From contig NZ_JBIGIA010000002.1 in assembly GCF_043555975.1 (NCBI RefSeq), positions 1 to 64,000 on the forward strand: a stretch of DNA of 64,000 nucleotides, written 5' to 3'. This DNA comes from Pelomonas nitida. GTDB lineage: Bacteria; Pseudomonadota; Gammaproteobacteria; Burkholderiales; Burkholderiaceae_C. Position numbers and translations under genes: made by a program. This document shows, one piece after another, positions 59,327 through 64,000 of the stretch (position 1 is the first letter of the stretch; each line of letters begins with the position of its first letter). The notes under the pieces were generated by a model. That model saw only the letters and a list, made by a program, of their open reading frames with translations. It was not told the DNA's origin and ran no database searches.

Positions 59327-60481
59327 TCACACCGGATGCGGCACGCGGGCCGCGACTTCCGAAATCAGACGGCGCAGCTCGGCGCCGTCCAGTTGGCGTT
59401 TGGTTTGCGTGGCGTGTTCGCGCACGCGGGCCAGCAGGGGGTCCAGCACCTCGTCGCGCACCTGCAGCTGCAGCCGTTGCAGCTCGCGCCGCAGGCCCGC
59501 CGAACCGCTGTGTTTGCCCAGCACCAGCGCGTGGGTGCGGCCCAGCTCGGCGGGGTCGAAGGGCTGGTAGTTGCGCGGGTCCTTCAAGAGGCCGTCCACA
59601 TGGATGCCCGACTCGTGCGAGAACACCGCGTCGCCCACGATGCTCTTGCCCGCCGGCACCGGCCGGCCCGAGGCCGCCGCGACGCGCTGCGACAAGCCCA
59701 CGAGCGCGCGGGTGTCCACGCCGCACTCGATGCCGTGCAGGTGGCGCAGCGCCATGACCACCTCTTCCAGCGCCGCGTTGCCCGCGCGCTCGCCCAGCCC
59801 GTTGACGGTGGTGCTCGCGTGCGTGGCGCCCGCCCGCACGGCGGCCAGCGTGTTGGCGGTGGCCAGGCCCAGGTCGTTGTGGGCGTGGATCTCGATGTCC
59901 AGGTCGGTGGCTGCGCGCAGATGGCCGATGCGCTCATGCGTGCTGAACGGGTCCAGCAGGCCCAGCGTGTCGGCAAAACGCAGCCGAATGGCCCCCGCGC
60001 GCTGCGCCACCGCTGCCACCTGCGCGATGAAGCCCATGTCGGCGCGAGAGGCATCTTCCAGGCCGACGCTGGGCACCAGGCCGGCGGCACGCGCGTCGCT
60101 CACGCAGCGCTGCACCGTGGCCAGCGCCCAGGCGCGGTCACGGCCCAGCTTGTGGGCGAGCTGCTGGTCCGACACCGGGACGGACAGATGCACGATGTCG
60201 GCACCGCACGCCGCCGCACTCTGCAGGTCGAACTGCAGCATGCGCGCCCAGACCATGGTGCGGGCGCGCAGCCCGGCATGGGTGATGGCGCGCAGCGTGT
60301 CGATCTCCTGCGCGCCCATCGCGGCGATGCCCACCTCCAGCTCCGGCACGCCCGCGGCGTCCAGCGCCTGCGCGATGGCGAGCTTTTCTTCCCGCGAGAA
60401 GGCCACGCCCGCCGTCTGCTCGCCGTCGCGCAGCGTGGTGTCGTTCAGGGTGCAGGGCCAGGGGGAGGAGGCGGTGTGCAT
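59327..60481 (-). CDS. nifV: Homocitrate synthase
   Basis: A 384-residue DmpA/LeuA-type aldolase-like enzyme. The TIM-barrel start is TLNDTTLRDGEQTAGVAFSR, with IEIHAHNDLGLATANTLAAV and VNGLGERAGNAALEEVVMAL as metal and substrate motifs. It makes homocitrate, the organic ligand of FeMo-co, from 2-oxoglutarate and acetyl-CoA. ATG at 60481 is chosen. It is the first gene of the nifV-W-fixABCX unit, with a perfect sigma-54 promoter upstream. Confidence 0.96.
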   Translation of the reverse strand: MHTASSPWPCTLNDTTLRDGEQTAGVAFSREEKLAIAQALDAAGVPELEVGIAAMGAQEIDTLRAITHAGLRARTMVWARMLQFDLQSAAACGADIVHLSVPVSDQQLAHKLGRDRAWALATVQRCVSDARAAGLVPSVGLEDASRADMGFIAQVAAVAQRAGAIRLRFADTLGLLDPFSTHERIGHLRAATDLDIEIHAHNDLGLATANTLAAVRAGATHASTTVNGLGERAGNAALEEVVMALRHLHGIECGVDTRALVGLSQRVAAASGRPVPAGKSIVGDAVFSHESGIHVDGLLKDPRNYQPFDPAELGRTHALVLGKHSGSAGLRRELQRLQLQVRDEVLDPLLARVREHATQTKRQLDGAELRRLISEVAARVPHPV

Positions 60482-60514
60482 GATGACCGTTGCGGAGGTT
60501 CTGTCTCCTGCATC

Positions 60515-60529
60515 GCAAAGGCTGTGCCA
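60515..60529 (-). promoter_or_regulatory. Sigma-54 promoter of nifV-nifW-fixABCX
   Basis: On the minus strand TGGCACAGCCTTTGC matches TGGCAC-N5-TTGC perfectly. The predicted start is near 60503, about 22 nt before the nifV ATG. Confidence 0.92.
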
Positions 60530-60605
60530 TCCGCCGCGATTCGCTAAACCGTTGATTTCAGTGACATTTGCGAACGTCGGGGTGCTGCGCGGCGCGTGTG
60601 TCGAT

Positions 60606-60621
60606 TGTTGGCTTGTCGACA
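60606..60621. promoter_or_regulatory. NifA activator site of nifV
   Basis: TGT-TGGCTTGTCG-ACA is an exact TGT-N10-ACA site, centred about 110 nt before the predicted nifV start. Confidence 0.85.
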
Positions 60622-60658
60622 TGTCGTGCGGCCGCGTGGCGCAGCGGCCAGAAACACG

Positions 60659-60696
60659 CCAGCCCCTCGGCCGCAGCGGCGGCAACGAGGGGCTGG
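60659..60696 (-). terminator. Terminator hairpin after fdx
   Basis: CCAGCCCCTCG (60659-60669) pairs with CGAGGGGCTGG (60686-60696), a perfect 11-bp stem with a 16-nt loop. It is directly after the fdx stop on the minus strand and separates that unit from nifV. No long U tract follows. Confidence 0.7.
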
Positions 60697-60720
60697 CGGG
60701 GCAGGGCGGGAGGCTGCCGG

Positions 60721-61143
60721 CTACTTCTCGCGCGCGTGGTTCTTGGTGTAGCGCGGCAGCTCGATGACCAGCGCCGGCCCGCGCACCTTCACGCAGCAGG
60801 ACAGCCGCGACTGCGCATCGACGCCCCAGGCGTCGTCGAGCTGGTCTTCCTCCTCATCGTCGGCAGGCTGCAAGGCGTCGGCGCCGCTGCGCACGTGGAC
60901 GTGGCAGGTGGCGCAAGCCCCGACCTTCTCGCAAGCATGCTCGATGGCCACGCCGGCCTGCAGCAACTCGTCCACCAGCTTGCGGCCGGTGCGCGCCGCA
61001 AAGCGCAGGCCGGTGGGGCAGAGGTCCGGGTGGGGCAGGATGGTCACCTCGGTCGTGGCGGTGCCGGGGCTGGCGCCATTGGCAAGCGCCGCCGGTCGCG
61101 GCAAAGACGCCGATGGCGGCGAAGGCGGCGTAGCCGTGGTCAT
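60721..61143 (-). CDS. fdx: Isc-type [2Fe-2S] ferredoxin
   Basis: A 140-residue adrenodoxin-type ferredoxin. The motif CEKVGACATC (near residue 70) plus the cysteines in RLSCCVKV bind the cluster, and the C-terminus ends ELPRYTKNHAREK as in Isc ferredoxins. It donates electrons to Fe-S assembly. A 30-residue Ala/Pro-rich N-terminal extension is unusual. It is downstream of hscA, in the order hscA-fdx. Confidence 0.92.
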   Translation of the reverse strand: MTTATPPSPPSASLPRPAALANGASPGTATTEVTILPHPDLCPTGLRFAARTGRKLVDELLQAGVAIEHACEKVGACATCHVHVRSGADALQPADDEEEDQLDDAWGVDAQSRLSCCVKVRGPALVIELPRYTKNHAREK

Positions 61144-61155
61144 GCGCGCTCCTGT

Positions 61156-63066
61156 TCAGGCGGAAATCTGGTCCATGCGCCGCCCGGCCAGCGCCTGGCG
61201 CACGCGGGCGTCCATGCGGCGGCCGGCGAACGCCGTGGTCGCGGCGTTGAGGCCCTCGGTGGCGGCGCGCAAAGCCTCGCGCTGCGCCTTTTGCTCGTCC
61301 AGCGTGCCGCCGTCGGCCTCGGCGCATTGCTCCAGCCCGTCGGCCACGTCCTGCATCGCGCGCAGGATGCCGAACTGCTCACGCGGCAGCAGCAGGTGCT
61401 GGTCCTGCGCGATGGCGGCCTCCACGGCGTCGAGCAGCCGCCGCGCGTCGACCTCGGCTTCGCGCAGCATGCGGGCGGCGGCGTCGGACTCCGCGTTCTG
61501 CACCGCATGGCGCAGCATGTCGGCCACGGCCTCGTGACCCAGGCCGTAGCTGGGCTTCACCTCCACCTGCGTCTGCACGCCGGTGGTCTGCTCGGCGGCC
61601 TGCACGGACAGCAGGCCATCGGCGTCGATCTGGAAGGTGACACGGATGCGCGCCGCGCCGGCCACCATGGGCGGGATGCCATGCAGCGTGAAGCGCGCCA
61701 GCGAGCGGCATTCGCTGACGAGTTCGCGCTCGCCCTGCACCACGTGGATGGCCATGGCGGTCTGGCCGTCCTTGAAGGTGGTGAACTCCTGCGCGCGCGC
61801 CGTGGGCACGGTGCTGTTGCGCGGGATGATCTTCTCCACCAGCCCGCCCATGGTCTCGATGCCCAGCGACAGCGGGCAGACGTCCAGCAGCAGCAGCCCG
61901 TGGTCGCCGGCCGCGCGGTTGCCGGCCAGCTGGTCGGCCTGGATCGCCGCGCCCAGCGCCACAGCCAGGTCGGGGTCGATGCCGGTGTAGGGCGCGCGCC
62001 CGAACAGCTCGGCGACCGCGCGGCGCACGATCGGCATGCGCGTCGCGCCGCCCACCAGCACGATGCCGTCCACTTCATGGGCACGCAGGCCGGCATCCCG
62101 CAGCGCCCGACGCACCGGCGCGAGTGTGCGGTCGACCAGCGGTTGCACCAGTGACTCGAAATGCGCACGCGTCAGCCGCGCGAGCTGCGCCACGCCGTCG
62201 CCGCGTTCGCAGCGCATGACGGTCTCGTCGGCGTCCGTCAGCGCCTCCTTGGCCTGCCGGGCCGCGGCTCGCAGGGCCGTCGCATCGGTGTCGGCCCAGG
62301 CGATGGCGCCGTGCTGGGTCTTGAACCAGGTGGCGATGACTTCGTCGACATCGTCCCCGCCCAGCATGGCGTCGCCGTTGGTGGCCAGCACCTCGAACAC
62401 GCCGCGCGTCAGGCGCAGCAGCGAGACGTCGAACGTGCCCCCACCCAGGTCGTAGACGGCATAGACGCCTTCATTGGCGGTGTCCAGCCCGTAGGCCACG
62501 GCCGCGGCCGTGGGCTCGTTGAGCAGCCGCAGCACATGCAGGCCGGCCTGGCGCGCAGCGTCTTTCGTCGCCTGGCGCTGCGCATCGTCGAAATACGCCG
62601 GCACGGTGATGACGGCGCCCACGAGCGCGCCGCCCAGCGACGCTTCGGCCCGCTCGCGCAGTTGCCGCAGTACGACGGCCCCCACGTCAACCGGCGACTT
62701 CAACCCGGCGCGCGTGGGCACCGCCACCGCACCGGGGCCCTGGGCCTGCACGGCATAGGGCACGGTGCCGGGGGCGAGGTCGGCCAGTGCGCGGCCGATC
62801 AGCCGCTTGGCGGACGCAATGGTGTTCTGCGGGTCGACGGCGGCACGCGTGACGGCCTCGTGCCCGACCAGCACGCCGCCGTCCACGCCGTAATGGACGA
62901 CCGAGGGCAGCAGGCGGCGGCCCTGGTCGTCGCCCAGTACGGTGGGGACGCCGCTGCGCAGCGTGGCGACGAGGGAGTTCGTCGTCCCCAGGTCGATGCC
63001 CACGGCCAGGCGGTGCTGGTGAGGCGCGGCGGCCCGGCCGGGTTCGGCAATCTGCAGCAAGGCCAT
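61156..63066 (-). CDS. hscA: Fe-S cluster assembly chaperone HscA
   Basis: A 636-residue Hsp70. The N-terminus has VGIDLGTTNSLVATLRSGVP, the phosphate loop AVYDLGGGTFDVSLLRLTRG and GGATRMPIVRRAVAELFG, followed by the substrate-binding part with PLSLGIETMGGLVEKIIPRN. HscA helps release clusters from IscU with HscB. It is 12 nt upstream of fdx; its partner hscB is far away in the nifHDK unit. Confidence 0.96.
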   Translation of the reverse strand: MALLQIAEPGRAAAPHQHRLAVGIDLGTTNSLVATLRSGVPTVLGDDQGRRLLPSVVHYGVDGGVLVGHEAVTRAAVDPQNTIASAKRLIGRALADLAPGTVPYAVQAQGPGAVAVPTRAGLKSPVDVGAVVLRQLRERAEASLGGALVGAVITVPAYFDDAQRQATKDAARQAGLHVLRLLNEPTAAAVAYGLDTANEGVYAVYDLGGGTFDVSLLRLTRGVFEVLATNGDAMLGGDDVDEVIATWFKTQHGAIAWADTDATALRAAARQAKEALTDADETVMRCERGDGVAQLARLTRAHFESLVQPLVDRTLAPVRRALRDAGLRAHEVDGIVLVGGATRMPIVRRAVAELFGRAPYTGIDPDLAVALGAAIQADQLAGNRAAGDHGLLLLDVCPLSLGIETMGGLVEKIIPRNSTVPTARAQEFTTFKDGQTAMAIHVVQGERELVSECRSLARFTLHGIPPMVAGAARIRVTFQIDADGLLSVQAAEQTTGVQTQVEVKPSYGLGHEAVADMLRHAVQNAESDAAARMLREAEVDARRLLDAVEAAIAQDQHLLLPREQFGILRAMQDVADGLEQCAEADGGTLDEQKAQREALRAATEGLNAATTAFAGRRMDARVRQALAGRRMDQISA

Positions 63067-63186
63067 GTCAACTCCACCCGGGAAGCACGGTCGGCGCCGC
63101 TTTCATGGGGCGCCGACCAACGCCCGGCAGCGCCGGCGCCACGGTGGCGGCCTGGCGATGCATGTCTGCTGCGAAGGCCATCATGG

Positions 63187-63510
63187 TCACACCGCGAAGG
63201 ACTCGCCGCAGCCGCAGTTCGCCGTGGCGTTCGGGTTGTGGAACTTGAAGCCTTCGTTCAGCCCCTCGCGCACCCAGTCCAGCTGCGTGCCGTCCACCAT
63301 GGGCAGGCTGCGGGCATCCACCAGCAGCTTCACGCCCTCGCTCTGGAACTCGTGGTCGTCGGGCTGGGGCGCCTCGGCGAATTCGAGCGCGTAGGCATAG
63401 CCCGAACAGCCGCTGGTCTTCACGGCGATGCGCAGCCCGAAGCCGCCGCCGCGCTGGGCGAGCGCCTTCTCGATCTGCCGCGCGGCCTTGGGAGTGACGG
63501 TGAGCGTCAT
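63187..63510 (-). CDS. iscA: A-type Fe-S carrier, IscA-like
   Basis: A 107-residue protein starting TLTVTPKAARQIEKALAQRG, with cysteines in KTSGCSGYAYALEF and NCGCGESFAV. It is a typical IscA-type carrier. ATG at 63510 is preferred over the longer frame from 63549. It precedes hscA by about 120 nt and follows an ErpA-like gene. Confidence 0.94.
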   Translation of the reverse strand: MTLTVTPKAARQIEKALAQRGGGFGLRIAVKTSGCSGYAYALEFAEAPQPDDHEFQSEGVKLLVDARSLPMVDGTQLDWVREGLNEGFKFHNPNATANCGCGESFAV

Positions 63511-63524
63511 GGCCGGCGCCTCCG

Positions 63525-63944
63525 TCAGACCGAGAACGAGCTGCCGCACCCGCAGGTGCTGGCGGCGTTCGGGTTGCGGATGACGAAGCGCGAGCCTTCG
63601 AGGTTCTCCTCGTAGTCGATCTCCGCGCCCAGCATGAACTGCAGGCTGCTGGCGTCGACGAGCACCTTCACGGCACCGGCTTCGACGCAGGTGTCGTCGT
63701 CCTTGCTCTCCTCATCGAAGGCAAAGCCGTACTGGAAGCCCGAGCAGCCGCCGCCCGTCACGAAGATGCGCAGTTTCAGGTTGGGGTCGCCTTCCTCGGC
63801 CAGCATGGTGCCGACCTTGGAGATGACGGCATCGCTCACCTTCAGCGGCGCGGCGCCTTCCGGCAGCGTGAAGGGCAGGGCGGGTGATGCGGTGGCGGTG
63901 CTGGCGCAGGACGTGCCGGCACCGTGAGACTGGCAACTGGACAT
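63525..63944 (-). CDS. A-type Fe-S carrier, ErpA/IscA-like
   Basis: A 139-residue HesB/IscA protein. After a 25-residue Ser/Cys-containing leader, the core LKVSDAVISKVGTMLAEEGD and VTGGGCSGFQYGFAFDEESK and STCGCGSSFSV carry the three cluster cysteines, ErpA-like. The leader (SCQSHGAGTSC) has two extra cysteines. It is the third A-type carrier in the window. Confidence 0.9.
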   Translation of the reverse strand: MSSCQSHGAGTSCASTATASPALPFTLPEGAAPLKVSDAVISKVGTMLAEEGDPNLKLRIFVTGGGCSGFQYGFAFDEESKDDDTCVEAGAVKVLVDASSLQFMLGAEIDYEENLEGSRFVIRNPNAASTCGCGSSFSV

Positions 63945-63979
63945 GGCGTACTCCTTGAGCGAAGTGATGGGGCAGGGCG

Positions 63980-64000
63980 TCAGGCGGCGGCCTCGGCCAG
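63980..64000 (-). CDS. Partial gene, C-terminal end only
   Basis: A TGA at 63980-63982 on the minus strand ends a frame reading LAEAAA at the window edge, 35 nt upstream of the ErpA-like gene. It is probably the end of another Fe-S assembly gene (an IscU or NifU type would fit the order), but too little is visible to name it. Confidence 0.35.
   Translation of the reverse strand: MAEAAA

Overview
The window is about 64 kb of GC-rich DNA from a Gram-negative, aerobic-type bacterium. Protein features point to a betaproteobacterium of the order Burkholderiales, most likely near the Rubrivivax/Ideonella/Azohydromonas group: a beta-class porin, Fix-type electron transfer genes, a cysteine-motif NifA with no NifL beside it, and a complete Mo-nitrogenase cluster. 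The genus is an inference from gene content, not a database match. No rRNA, tRNA or CRISPR array was seen.

Region 1 (1-17.5 kb) is ordinary chromosome. It starts with the tail of a transposase, then a LuxR-type regulator, a MipA/OmpV protein and a CBS-domain protein. A galacturonate (pectin) catabolic cluster follows: GntR regulator, GH28 polygalacturonase lipoprotein, porin, ExuT-like transporter, UxaB, UxaA and UxaC. After that come a chemotaxis receptor, chorismate synthase and an FmdB zinc ribbon. At 15.9-17.5 kb two homologous ferritin-like genes diverge; one is fused to a [2Fe-2S] ferredoxin and has a sigma-54 promoter.

Region 2 (17.5-63.9 kb) is the nif island, almost all on the minus strand. 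In transcription order the units are: (a) hscA, fdx and two A-type Fe-S carriers (an isc/hsc-like unit); (b) nifV-nifW-fixABCX-rrf2-nifA; (c) nifB-fdxN-iscA-TPR-LRV-nifZ-nifZ2-DUF-nifS-nifT-hyp-DegT-SIR2-ferredoxin-amine oxidase, one tightly packed 10 kb run; (d) molybdenum genes modA, modE, modD and a small Mo-cofactor-binding protein; (e) an HD-like/HepT-like pair with its own sigma-54 promoter; (f) glb2-unknown-rhodanese, divergent from nifH; (g) nifHDK plus two unknown genes and hscB; (h) nifE alone; (i) nifN-nifX-DUF269-DUF683-fdxB-nifQ-2Fe2S-HepT-like-nifO.

Sigma-54 promoters (GG-N10-GC) are visible before nifH, glb2, nifB, a receiver-like gene, nifE, nifN, nifV, the HepT-like gene and the ferredoxin-ferritin fusion. 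NifA activator sites (TGT-N10-ACA) sit before nifH/glb2, nifB/receiver-like and nifV; near-matches sit before nifE and nifN. Two of these sites lie between divergent sigma-54 promoters, so they appear to bring a truncated hemoglobin and an unphosphorylatable receiver protein into the NifA regulon.

An apparently acquired segment (about 24.4-28.2 kb) interrupts the nif cluster. It holds a decayed IS256-type transposase and a TetR-controlled hydrolase/membrane-protein/tautomerase operon. The most unusual theme is a set of nif-linked proteins that keep an enzyme fold but have lost a key residue: a DegT aminotransferase without its lysine, a SIR2-like protein, an HD-domain remnant, two HEPN/HepT-like proteins and a receiver without its aspartate.
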